9,406 nt of DNA from Psychrobacter sp. (GTDB taxonomy: Bacteria > Pseudomonadota > Gammaproteobacteria > Pseudomonadales > Moraxellaceae): contig JAAXIL010000009.1 in NCBI GenBank assembly GCA_012270355.1, positions 1 through 9,406 of the forward strand. Reading direction: 5' to 3'. Both the position numbers and the translations under genes were made by a program. Below the pieces are notes generated by a model. The model had not been told where the DNA came from, ran no database searches, and worked only from the letters and a program-made list of their open reading frames with translations. Positions 1-6,825 of this stretch are shown here, in pieces; within the stretch, counting starts at the first letter, position 1; the number at the start of each line of letters is the position of its first letter.

Positions 1-1
1 A

Positions 2-27
2 AACAACCGCCAAGCATGGCGGTTGTT
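2..27. terminator. Perfect 10-bp hairpin, possible terminator of a gene left of the window
   Basis: AACAACCGCC (2-11) is exactly complementary to GGCGGTTGTT (18-27), with a 6-base loop. The stem is GC-rich near the loop and AT-rich at its base, as in intrinsic terminators. On the plus strand only a short TTGTTATG follows, so the U-tract is poor. On the minus strand the downstream flank lies outside the window. The hairpin sits 27 bp outside the IS3 end, so it is not part of that element. Termination is inferred from structure only. Confidence 0.5.
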
Positions 28-54
28 ATGTGTAGAACAATGCGACTTCAAGTG

Positions 55-174
55 TGAACCGCCCCGACTATATCGGAGTCTGGTTTACTTGAGTCAGGCA
101 GCTTTGTCTGACTCACTAAGACTATCATAGTATCGTCTCTCAAACTCAAAGGGTGACACATAACCAATGCTTAC
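55..174 (-). mobile_element. Right-end remnant of an IS3-family insertion sequence
   Basis: The outer end reads TGAACCGCCCCGA starting at 55 on the plus strand, followed by a short internal CCGA/TCGG pair and GGAGTCTGG. This is the style of terminal inverted repeat known from the IS3 group, whose tips are TGAACCGCCCC-like. Just inside it, on the minus strand, is the transposase C-terminus with its stop at 94-96. A full element would be over 1 kb, yet the reading frame breaks upstream of 174 and no second inverted repeat is seen, so only the 3' end survives. No flanking target duplication can be identified because the left end is missing. Confidence 0.75.
94..174 (-). pseudogene. IS3-family transposase (OrfB), C-terminal fragment
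   Basis: The minus strand read from 174 down to 94 encodes 26 residues and a TGA stop, including GYVSPFEFERRYYDSLS. This matches the hallmark C-terminus of IS3-family OrfB integrases, where the catalytic domain ends with an (R/K)HS-x-(L/I)GYVSP-x-(E/Q)(F/Y)E segment. Upstream the same frame soon reaches a stop (TAA, minus strand, near 201). A neighbouring frame carries a lysine/arginine-rich NRKSKH stretch that could be the preceding family segment, which would imply a small deletion or frameshift. The DDE catalytic residues are absent, so no activity is expected. The fragment is too short for ordinary gene callers. Confidence 0.75.
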
Positions 175-188
175 TTTTGCGATTGACT

Positions 189-266
189 TTAGCTTTTCTT
201 ACAGTAACCATATGTCGGTTTATTGACATACTTCTTCTTAGCCTCCGTCATACACTTTTTGAATGC
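189..266 (-). pseudogene. Possible decayed coding scrap on the minus strand, unknown
   Basis: Read on the minus strand, 266 down to 189 gives AFKKCMTEAKKKYVNKPTYG, then YCKKS and a stop at 189-191. An in-frame TAG precedes it at 267-269. The peptide is lysine-rich with two cysteines and looks like the tail of a small secreted or structural protein. There is an internal ATG at 249-251 but no ribosome binding site before it, so a degraded C-terminus is likelier than a real small gene. In another minus-strand frame, about 246-310 gives a second protein-like run (AVLDIGSKLGIQKVYDGG), which could be the upstream part after a frameshift. No family is recognised, and chance remains quite possible. 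Confidence 0.22.
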
Positions 267-301
267 CTAGTTTGCTCCCAATATCCAAAACGGCTCTAAT
301 T

Positions 302-310
302 TGCTAAAAT
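302..310 (+). promoter_or_regulatory. Extended -10 promoter candidate for the 368-1426 gene
   Basis: TGCTAAAAT matches an extended -10 (TGn plus TAAAAT) and lies 58 bp before the ATG at 368. No good -35 hexamer is visible 16-18 bp upstream, which is tolerable for extended -10 promoters. The same nonamer recurs at 9257-9265, and a near copy lies before lptD at 3554-3562. Confidence 0.4.
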
Positions 311-367
311 TAGTGGCTACTCTTTACCTCAATTCAATCTTGTTTCTGCCAACACGACATCTCCGTC

Positions 368-1426
368 ATGACCCCTGACACTCCGCCTGAAAATAACACT
401 ACGAAATCTAATCGACCCGCTGATAATACGACAAAAGTTGACGATATAAACGACGCCAAATACGCTGGTCAGGCTGTTCGAGATGAAAAACCTCAAACTC
501 AACCGCCTATTAAAACGCACAACTGGCTGCCTGCTGTTGCACTTGCGATTGGTGTGCATATCGTGTTGGTGATTGGGATTTGGTGGTCGTGGCAATCGTC
601 TGAGAAAAATGTGGAAAACGTAGCAAACTCGAATTCAACGCCCATCAATGACGGGCAAATTGTATCAACAGTGAGAACTGAAGTAGACGAGTCATCCCAA
701 CAACCGCAAATGATGAGAGATAATGAAGAACAGACGTTTGAAACAAGGCAGGATACGAATGACTCAAGGGATGAGTTAAATAATTTAAACAGTAATGTTA
801 ATGGCGGAGCGTTAAAAACATTGACCGATGACAGCTCGCAAGCAAATGATGAGAACTTGGTAGACGCTCAAACTACTCAAACGGAAGAAACCTTAAACAA
901 TAAAGCACAAGCGGACGCCGACCCGAACACCCGTAGCGACACCGATGGCGAGCGTGCAAATGAGCGTACTGACAAACGTTCTAACCCTTTGACCACTCCA
1001 GCATCTCAGCCAAGCATAGAAGATAGGCAGAAAACACTTTCGCCCCCACCTGCTACCAATCAAGCCTATACCGCCTCGCAACAGCAAAAAGGTGTAAATC
1101 AAGATGCGACTTTGCTAAATCGAGACATTGCTAAAAATGACGCTGCCGCTACCTACCAAACCGATGCCAACATGCCCGATGACTATCGCCAAACCGCCAG
1201 CGACGCTGAACGCATTAACAATCAAATCAGCGATACCATTGGTATGGTAAAAGCCCAAAATCAACAAAAAATCAATGCCCATCGACAATCGAAAATCAAC
1301 AACTCTAACTCAAGTCAAATTGTCCAGCAAAGCATCGACTCAGGAAGCAATGACTTGAGTGTAGATGACACGTATGAGGCAGAACTGGGTCAGCTTGGTC
1401 AATCCACAAGTCAGGCAGATAAATAG
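368..1426 (+). CDS. Hypothetical single-pass membrane protein with long disordered periplasmic region
   Basis: I do not recognise this 352-residue protein. Residues 1-50 are polar and proline/threonine-rich. Residues about 53-75 form one clear membrane helix (LPAVALAIGVHIVLVIGIWW), preceded by lysine, which suggests N-in topology with the rest in the periplasm. Residues 76-270 are low-complexity, rich in Asn, Gln, Asp, Ser and Thr, and almost certainly disordered. Residues about 272-320 (DDYRQTASDAERINNQISD onward, with a KAQNQQKINAHRQSK run) look helical and may be the conserved part. The architecture resembles TolA, TonB or ZipA-type tethered proteins, but no defining motif of any of them is present, so no function is claimed. 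The ATG at 368 is the first start in frame; its ribosome binding site is weak. The gene ends 16 bp from the stop of convergent murU. The antisense frames overlapping it are shadows. Confidence 0.75.
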   Translation: MTPDTPPENNTTKSNRPADNTTKVDDINDAKYAGQAVRDEKPQTQPPIKTHNWLPAVALAIGVHIVLVIGIWWSWQSSEKNVENVANSNSTPINDGQIVSTVRTEVDESSQQPQMMRDNEEQTFETRQDTNDSRDELNNLNSNVNGGALKTLTDDSSQANDENLVDAQTTQTEETLNNKAQADADPNTRSDTDGERANERTDKRSNPLTTPASQPSIEDRQKTLSPPPATNQAYTASQQQKGVNQDATLLNRDIAKNDAAATYQTDANMPDDYRQTASDAERINNQISDTIGMVKAQNQQKINAHRQSKINNSNSSQIVQQSIDSGSNDLSVDDTYEAELGQLGQSTSQADK

Positions 1427-1442
1427 CAGTGAATTTTAACAA

Positions 1443-2204
1443 CTAGCTTGATGCCTTGCCGTGATGCTGTGTCGCTCCGCCGTTATTGATGAACTCATTG
1501 ATTTTTTCAAGTCGCTCGGGCGTACCCACGTCCACCCAAGTGCCATCAAACTTTTCGGCAGACACTTTGAGTTTCATCATCCCCTTTTTCAGCAAAGGAG
1601 CAAGCGGGGCAGGCTGTCCTGCAATCACACTTTCCACCAGTTTGGGCGATAGGACACTAATGCCCGCAAAGGTCAGTTTGTCTTGCCCTTCTAGCACAGT
1701 GTCCTCAGTCGCCATGCCATTTTGCAAAGCAAAATCTCCGTTTGGATGATGCTCGGGGTTGTCCACCAAATACAGATGAGCCAAATTGCCCGTATCCAAT
1801 TCACGAGATGCCACCTTGCTAAAATCAATGTCGCACCACACGTCGCCATTGACCACAACAAATGGGGCATCGTCTAGTTTGCCGTCGGCGAGAGCTTTGG
1901 CAATCCCGCCTGCCGTTTCAAGCGGTTCATCGTCCTCAACAGACCACCGTATGGATACCCCATTCTCACTGCCATCGCCCAACGCATCCATTAACTTGTC
2001 GGATAGCCACGAGGTGTTGATGGTAATATCCGTAATGCCTGCCGACTTTAAGGCGTTGATATGCCACACAATAAGCGGTTGACCACCCACCTCAATCAGC
2101 GGTTTTGGGGTATCGAGCGTCAGTGGACGCATCCGTGTGCCCTTGCCTGCCGACAAAATAATGGCTTGGGTAATGGCGTTTTGATTAGATGGTGTGTTTG
2201 ACAT
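1443..2204 (-). CDS. murU: N-acetylmuramate alpha-1-phosphate uridylyltransferase MurU
   Basis: This 253-residue cytoplasmic nucleotidyltransferase is expected to convert MurNAc-1-phosphate and UTP to UDP-MurNAc, the last step of the cell-wall recycling route that bypasses MurA. The N-terminal Rossmann-like signature ILSAGKGTRMRPLT is at residues 16-29, followed by TPKPLIEVGGQPL (32-44). ETAGGI (96-101) and the metal-binding VNGDVW (118-123) follow, and GTWVDVGTPERL (221-232) closes the core. These are the motifs of the NTP_transferase family in the MurU/HddC-like branch. Identity as MurU rather than a glucose- or mannose-1-phosphate transferase rests mainly on the adjacent amgK, its known partner. 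The length is slightly above the roughly 220-230 residues I recall for pseudomonad MurU because of a short polar N-terminus and a tail ending GGATQHHGKASS. The ATG at 2202-2204 has a good AGGA site 6 bp upstream. Confidence 0.9.
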   Translation of the reverse strand: MSNTPSNQNAITQAIILSAGKGTRMRPLTLDTPKPLIEVGGQPLIVWHINALKSAGITDITINTSWLSDKLMDALGDGSENGVSIRWSVEDDEPLETAGGIAKALADGKLDDAPFVVVNGDVWCDIDFSKVASRELDTGNLAHLYLVDNPEHHPNGDFALQNGMATEDTVLEGQDKLTFAGISVLSPKLVESVIAGQPAPLAPLLKKGMMKLKVSAEKFDGTWVDVGTPERLEKINEFINNGGATQHHGKASS

Positions 2205-2210
2205 TAACTT

Positions 2211-2214
2211 TCCT
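2211..2214 (-). promoter_or_regulatory. Ribosome binding site of murU
   Basis: The minus strand reads TTAGGAAAGTTAATG. AGGA lies 6 bp before the murU ATG and fixes this start over later in-frame codons. Confidence 0.6.
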
Positions 2215-2228
2215 AAATTGAGTTTTAA

Positions 2229-2234
2229 ATTATA
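2229..2234 (-). promoter_or_regulatory. Possible internal -10 box for murU
   Basis: In the AT-rich 78-bp gap between amgK and murU the minus strand holds a perfect TATAAT, 24 bp before the murU ATG. No convincing -35 lies 16-18 bp further up (the sequence there is AATATT-like), so it may simply reflect AT-richness. If active it would let murU be expressed without amgK. Confidence 0.25.
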
Positions 2235-2265
2235 ATAAATAAATTAGAATAAATATTCGTAGAAA

Positions 2266-2291
2266 TTCGAGCTTCGGCTACTTTACTCGAA
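2266..2291 (-). repeat. Short inverted repeat at the amgK stop codon
   Basis: TTCGAG (2266-2271) and CTCGAA (2286-2291) can form a 6-bp stem with a 14-base loop that includes the amgK stop. On the minus strand it is followed by TTTCTACG, a weak U-run. It could be an attenuating or RNA-processing hairpin between amgK and murU; the short stem makes chance plausible. Confidence 0.25.
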
Positions 2292-3443
2292 CACCTTATT
2301 AAATTGTGGCGTCACATGGGTTTGCACCCAGTCATAAAACGAAGCATAAACGTTTTGAGTTTGGTTATTGGTCAGGTTGTCAGCTTGTTCACTTATTCCG
2401 CCACCTTCGCTCTTAACCTTTTGATCTGCATGTGTGCTGAGCCATTCCAATTCAAACATAAAATCTCGCCATACTTTAGGAATGTCGCTCAAATACCGCA
2501 TTTTGCCATCTCGCTGAGCAAGCCTGACAAAAATACCTAAAATCTTGAGATGACGTTGTAATCCCATCACGTTCATGTCCAGCAAAAACTGGTCTTTCGA
2601 TGGCTGAAGTGACTTCGGTAATTTGTCGTAAAAGTATGTCGCCCATGCGTCGATTTTATGGTCAGACCAATCGACATAAGCATCTCGCAGGAGCGACACC
2701 AAATCATAGGTATATGCCCCAATCACAGCATCTTGAAAGTCGATGATGCCCAAATCCTTCGGGTGATATTGGTCTTGCATGAGGTTTCGACTGTGATAAT
2801 CTCGATGCACCACCACTTGCGGTTGATGGGTCACTTGAGTTGCAACTGCTTGGCTAAGATTTTGCCAAAGTTCTTTCGCTTCATCATCAAGTTTCACGTT
2901 TAAATATGGCAAAAACCATTCGGTAAACAGTGCCATCTCACTTTGTAACCGTTCGGCATCATACGGGGGCAACTGGCTCGCATCGCCCTCTAATGGTAGC
3001 GTTTGCAAAGTCAGCAAACTGTCCATTGCCCAGTGGTATAAATCATTGATTTGCTGTTGACCATCAGGCAGTAAATTGGCTTGGCGTAGTAGATGAGCAA
3101 ATTCCACGTTGCCAAAGTCTTGCAGTAACAAAAAACCTTGTGGAATGTTGTCGGCGACAATGCTCGGCACATTCGCCACGTTATCCATTAAAGTTGCCAC
3201 TTGTACAAAGCTGTCCACCGATTCCAGTTCGGGCGGGGCATCCATCAACATGTAGGTTTTAGCAAACTTCGTTGAGCCGTCGGTTAACACAATCCGATGA
3301 TAACGGCGAAAGCTGGCATCGCCTGCTAAACTGTCAATGCGAAAAGGCGTGTCGCCAAAAAATGAATGTAGAAAATCAGTCATGGCTTGCTGACGTGAGG
3401 ATGAAGATGAGGTAACGGACTGAGACTTAGAAGGTGTATTCAT
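2283..3443 (-). CDS. amgK: N-acetylmuramate/N-acetylglucosamine anomeric kinase AmgK (APH family)
   Basis: AmgK phosphorylates MurNAc (and GlcNAc) at the anomeric position with ATP, giving the MurNAc-1-phosphate that MurU uses. The 386-residue protein has an aminoglycoside-phosphotransferase kinase fold: a nucleotide-loop segment GDASFRRYHR (41-50), the family block MDAPPELESVDSFVQVA (67-83), hinge LLLQDFG (105-111), catalytic loop HRDYHSRNL (213-221, base Asp215, metal ligand Asn220) and metal-binding DFQDA (235-239). A C-terminal block GLQRHLKILGIFVRLAQRDGK (294-314) is also typical. All catalytic residues are present. Residues 1-20 are Ser-rich and extra; family members usually begin near Met21 (MTDFLHSFFGDTP), so 3383 is an alternative start. 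Neither start has a clear ribosome binding site. Residues about 340-365 form a polar insertion before the C-terminal helix. The gene diverges from lptD and lies 78 bp upstream of murU, probably in one transcript. Confidence 0.9.
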   Translation of the reverse strand: MNTPSKSQSVTSSSSSRQQAMTDFLHSFFGDTPFRIDSLAGDASFRRYHRIVLTDGSTKFAKTYMLMDAPPELESVDSFVQVATLMDNVANVPSIVADNIPQGFLLLQDFGNVEFAHLLRQANLLPDGQQQINDLYHWAMDSLLTLQTLPLEGDASQLPPYDAERLQSEMALFTEWFLPYLNVKLDDEAKELWQNLSQAVATQVTHQPQVVVHRDYHSRNLMQDQYHPKDLGIIDFQDAVIGAYTYDLVSLLRDAYVDWSDHKIDAWATYFYDKLPKSLQPSKDQFLLDMNVMGLQRHLKILGIFVRLAQRDGKMRYLSDIPKVWRDFMFELEWLSTHADQKVKSEGGGISEQADNLTNNQTQNVYASFYDWVQTHVTPQFNKVFE

Positions 3444-3568
3444 AAATAACGATGAGGGGCGATGGGTGACGATAAATGTATAAAATTCAAACCGTCAATT
3501 CTAGCGGATTGAGCCATTTTCAACAAACGCTATTCTACCCCTCGCCCACATCATGCTAAACTATCCGT
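3444..3568. promoter_or_regulatory. Divergent amgK / lptD promoter region
   Basis: This 125-bp gap must drive both amgK (minus) and lptD (plus). On the plus strand, TGCTAAACT at 3554-3562 resembles an extended -10 but lies only 6 bp before the annotated lptD start. On the minus strand, a TAGAAT-like -10 (3497-3502) has a weak TTGTTG 17 bp upstream. No clear operator palindrome is seen. The assignments are tentative. Confidence 0.4.
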
Positions 3569-6500
3569 TTGACTTCTCAATTCATATCCCGAATTTTACC
3601 ATCGCTCGACGGATTGCCCTTGCGTCATTTGCCTTATACGACTTACACCACCCCACTTTCCATATCTTTGTTTGGCATGGCAAGTTTGGTGTTTTCTCCT
3701 CTTGCGGTTGCTGACAATATCAATAATGGCGACGAGCCTATTGCCTTTGCGTTGGTTGAGTCGTCTGATGAACTGTCTATCAATACGGCGACTAACACCA
3801 GTGCCACAACTGAAGATGAGGTTAATGACGATGGGGTAATGGTCACTCAACCAAACCCTATTCCTGAAAGCGATGCGGATACCTATATTACCGCCGATGT
3901 GGTTACGGATGTTGCTAACGGTGTCAGTAATGAAACGAAAATTCCTAAACCGACAACACAACTGCCAGCGTTGGATACAGCATCGCCAAACGATAATTCA
4001 GCAAAAACCACCAATGCCGAGCAAAAAATTGCCGAATTGTCGCAGTATTATTTACCCAAGCCCGCCGATGATGGGGCAAGCTCGAGCAATGTCATTCAAG
4101 CCCAAGACCTTGCCCCCGACCTTGTGCCTGTCGTTCCTGTTTTCGATGCCTATTTAGACGAAGCGTTTGAAGAACAGTTAGAAGAATACAGCGACATGGT
4201 GAATGCCCCTCGTTGTGAGGGTGTGTGGGTTGCCCCCAATCCACTTGTGGATGAATACGGACAACCGTCCAACTACCAAAACGCCTTAAATGAGGCGAAA
4301 GCTCGGGGCGAGTTGACCGACGCACAATTGGCAAATGGTCTGCCTTTGTATGCAGTGGCGGATTATGCCTATTATGACAACGAAGATTACGTTGAGTTGG
4401 CAGGCAATGTTGAAGTCGTGCAAAACGGACAAGTGATGCGAAGCGAAGCGATGACGCTCGACATTGCCCGCAATCTGATCGGGGCATCGGGCAACGTGAT
4501 GCTGGCTAATTCCAATCCGAGTGCTCTCTCTAATACAGATAACAATGCTAAAACGATAAACCCTAATGGCAATGCCTTAACGTCTGGCGTGTCAACAACC
4601 CTTCAATCAACCCTCAGTCCACAAGCAAACCTACAAACCAGTTCAAACTTACAGACTACAGGTGTAGATTTAGAAACCGTTGCCAGCTCAAATAATCCAT
4701 CACCGAGCAAGGCAGATGCAGGCTTAATCGTGCTGGCAGGCGATGTGGCATATGACGGCACTCGCTCAGCGTCCACCGCTCACGATGTGGCGTTTGCCAG
4801 CACGGCATTGCAAGCACATGGCTATGCCGAACGCTTAAATATGCCCAGCAATGAGCGGTATGAAATGGACAAGGTGATTTTTAGCACCTGCCCGCCCACC
4901 GACCGCAAATGGCAAATCGAAAGCGATGCCCTCGACCTCAACACGCAAACGGGACGAGGTGAAGCGTATGATGCGACGTTCCGCTTGGGCGATGTGCCTG
5001 TGTTTTATTTGCCCTATTTTAACTTCCCCATAGACGACCGTCGCACCAGTGGACTGCTCACACCGAGCGTACAAATTGATACCCAAAGCGGGCTACAAGT
5101 CAGTGTGCCGTATTACTTAAACCTTGCCCCTCAGATTGATGCCACCGTCACCGCCGATGCGTTCACCAACCGTAACCCGATGCTTACAGGCGAGTTGCGG
5201 TATCTCACCGATGGCTACGGGCAAGGCTCAGCAACCGCTACTTATCTACCAAACGACCGTCAGTATAATGACCAAACACGGCGAGGTTTTTTCTATGCCC
5301 ACGAGTGGCAACCCGAAAGCATCGACCATCTCAAATTTAATGCCGTGTATAACTATGTCTCTGATCCTGATTATCTAAGCGATTTTGATACCTTTGGTTT
5401 GACCGACAATCCGCTTAATCTACCTCGCCGAGCCGAAGTCAATTACTACAATGACTATGTCGATGCCAACTTGAAGGTAGAGACCTTTCAAAGTTTGGAT
5501 GCCGTGGATGCCGATGGTAATGAAATTTTAGATAAGGACAAACCCTATTCTCGCCTGCCTGAATTGTCGATTGACTATCGCCTACCTTGGCAGGATTACG
5601 TACAATTTGACAAACAAAATGGTAAAAATGGGCTAAATGATGACACGTCGGGCAATACGTTAAGCAATTCATTTGTCAATGGCTTAAATCATGCCTTGAA
5701 TAATGTCATGGTCACAGGCAAGCACGATTCTGCCTACTTCAAAAAGTCCATAGGCGATGGCTCAGAAAACGAAAAAAGTGGCGTGCGGATTTATAATCGG
5801 TTGACCGCCAGCTACCCCGTGGTCAAGCCTTGGGGTTATGTGACGCCTGAAGCGAGTATTGGGCATTTATTCACCGCCTACGACGAAGCCAGTCGCCTCG
5901 ATAACGCCATCAGCGAAGAAGACAATACAAAAAGTGTGTTTGTACCAAAGGTCAGCGTGGATGCAGGCTTGAATTTTTATCAAGCAGGCTCACCGTTTGA
6001 CTATTTTGATACCTCGCTTGGGGGCTATCAACTGCTCAGCCCTCGCCTCAAATACACTTATGCCCCCTATCGCAGTCAGGCGGATTTGCCCAACTTTAAC
6101 ACCCGCATTGCGTCGGTCAGTTATGACCAGCTGTTTGCCGACGATTGGTTTTTGGGCTATGACCGCTTGCCCGATGCCAATAATATCACCGCTGGGCTAA
6201 ATTATCGCTACATAGATGCAATGGGCGTGACACGTTTTGATGCTAGCCTTGGTAACCAACTGTACCTTGAGGATACACGAGTCACATTAGACGGCAGGCG
6301 GGTATTTACCGATGACACCTCGGGCTTTGCGTGGCAGACCAGCACTCAGCCCTATCGCAATGTGTGGTTTGATTTTAATGGGGCATTAAACAGCGATAAC
6401 GACCTCAACTTTGCAGGCGTGCAGTTTCGCTATCAGCCCACACCAAAAAGCCTGTTTAATGTTGGGGCAATCGAACGCAAGACCGATGCCAATACGGGGC

Positions 6501-6823
6501 AATCTGAGTTATCTGCCCTCACCGCTTCTGCCATTGTGCCGATTAGTAGTCGCTGGCGAGTGATGGCACAAGGACAATATGACGTCAATAATGACCGCAT
6601 GGTGGATGCCACTGTCGGGGCAGACTTTGAAGATTGTTGCTACGGCTTGTCGCTGTATGCCCGTCGCTATTACAATGATTTAGATTTGGATAACAAGCCA
6701 AACGAAGCGATTATGCTAGAATTTCGCATCAACGGCTTAGGCGATGCCAGTAGTCGCTTCAGCCAACTGTTAAATAACAAAATTTTGGGCTTTGAGCCTG
6801 TAAATAGATTGTGGAAAGAATAA
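3569..6823 (+). CDS. lptD: LPS/LOS-assembly outer-membrane protein LptD
   Basis: LptD forms the outer-membrane barrel that, with lipoprotein LptE, inserts LPS or LOS into the outer leaflet. Order: signal peptide (hydrophobic core near 30-46, cleavage probably after AVA, residue 48), acidic Asp/Asn/Thr-rich disordered region (about 50-200), OstA-type jellyroll (about 255-440), then the barrel to the end. Hallmarks are FYLPYFNFPIDDRRTSGLL (479-497) and SYDQLFADDWFLGYDRLPDA (851-870). All four disulphide cysteines of the family are present: Cys216, Cys441 and the pair Cys1023-Cys1024. At 1084 residues it is much longer than the 784 of E. coli. The excess is the disordered N-terminus and a Ser/Asn/Thr-rich insertion (about 314-382) inside the jellyroll. 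The start is a TTG with no ribosome binding site; TTG codons at 3614, 3620 or 3629 are alternatives, and the first ATG (3677) would leave too short a signal peptide. It is coupled to surA. Confidence 0.93.
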   Translation: MTSQFISRILPSLDGLPLRHLPYTTYTTPLSISLFGMASLVFSPLAVADNINNGDEPIAFALVESSDELSINTATNTSATTEDEVNDDGVMVTQPNPIPESDADTYITADVVTDVANGVSNETKIPKPTTQLPALDTASPNDNSAKTTNAEQKIAELSQYYLPKPADDGASSSNVIQAQDLAPDLVPVVPVFDAYLDEAFEEQLEEYSDMVNAPRCEGVWVAPNPLVDEYGQPSNYQNALNEAKARGELTDAQLANGLPLYAVADYAYYDNEDYVELAGNVEVVQNGQVMRSEAMTLDIARNLIGASGNVMLANSNPSALSNTDNNAKTINPNGNALTSGVSTTLQSTLSPQANLQTSSNLQTTGVDLETVASSNNPSPSKADAGLIVLAGDVAYDGTRSASTAHDVAFASTALQAHGYAERLNMPSNERYEMDKVIFSTCPPTDRKWQIESDALDLNTQTGRGEAYDATFRLGDVPVFYLPYFNFPIDDRRTSGLLTPSVQIDTQSGLQVSVPYYLNLAPQIDATVTADAFTNRNPMLTGELRYLTDGYGQGSATATYLPNDRQYNDQTRRGFFYAHEWQPESIDHLKFNAVYNYVSDPDYLSDFDTFGLTDNPLNLPRRAEVNYYNDYVDANLKVETFQSLDAVDADGNEILDKDKPYSRLPELSIDYRLPWQDYVQFDKQNGKNGLNDDTSGNTLSNSFVNGLNHALNNVMVTGKHDSAYFKKSIGDGSENEKSGVRIYNRLTASYPVVKPWGYVTPEASIGHLFTAYDEASRLDNAISEEDNTKSVFVPKVSVDAGLNFYQAGSPFDYFDTSLGGYQLLSPRLKYTYAPYRSQADLPNFNTRIASVSYDQLFADDWFLGYDRLPDANNITAGLNYRYIDAMGVTRFDASLGNQLYLEDTRVTLDGRRVFTDDTSGFAWQTSTQPYRNVWFDFNGALNSDNDLNFAGVQFRYQPTPKSLFNVGAIERKTDANTGQSELSALTASAIVPISSRWRVMAQGQYDVNNDRMVDATVGADFEDCCYGLSLYARRYYNDLDLDNKPNEAIMLEFRINGLGDASSRFSQLLNNKILGFEPVNRLWKE
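4508..4713 (+). other. Low-complexity insertion within the LptD jellyroll coding region
   Basis: Residues about 314-382 of LptD are dominated by Ser, Asn, Thr and Leu (for example NSNPSALSNTDNNAK and LQTSSNLQTTG). They interrupt the OstA fold between GASGNVMLA and GLIVLAGDVAYDG, which would otherwise be consecutive strands. The Cys216-Cys441 spacing is therefore 225 residues against about 142 in E. coli. It is in frame with no stop, so it is probably an extended surface loop rather than a disruption. Confidence 0.6.
6812..6817 (+). promoter_or_regulatory. Ribosome binding site of surA inside the lptD 3' end
   Basis: GGAAAG lies in the last codons of lptD, 8 bp before the ATG at 6826. It decides for that ATG over the upstream in-frame GTG at 6811, which overlaps lptD and has no site of its own. 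Placement of the site before the lptD stop implies translational coupling. Confidence 0.6.
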
Positions 6824-6825
6824 AG

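Noticed and set aside
90..115. GAGTCAG / CTGACTC inverted repeat with a 10-base loop
   Set aside because: It lies across the stop codon of the transposase remnant and has no U-tract. It is better explained as part of the IS end than as a separate terminator.
3553..3711. Alternative frame from ATG 3553 (MLNYPFDFSIHIPNF, with ARRIALASFAL) upstream of lptD, suggesting a frameshifted signal peptide
   Set aside because: It ends at a TGA near 3709 without any LptD similarity, has no ribosome binding site, and the annotated frame already has its own signal core and AVA cleavage site. Noted as a reason to check the sequence quality there.
4092..4487. 131-residue minus-strand open frame inside lptD
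   Set aside because: It lies wholly antisense to a strongly supported gene, its composition (Arg/His/Cys-rich) is that of a reverse-frame shadow, and it has no recognisable domain.
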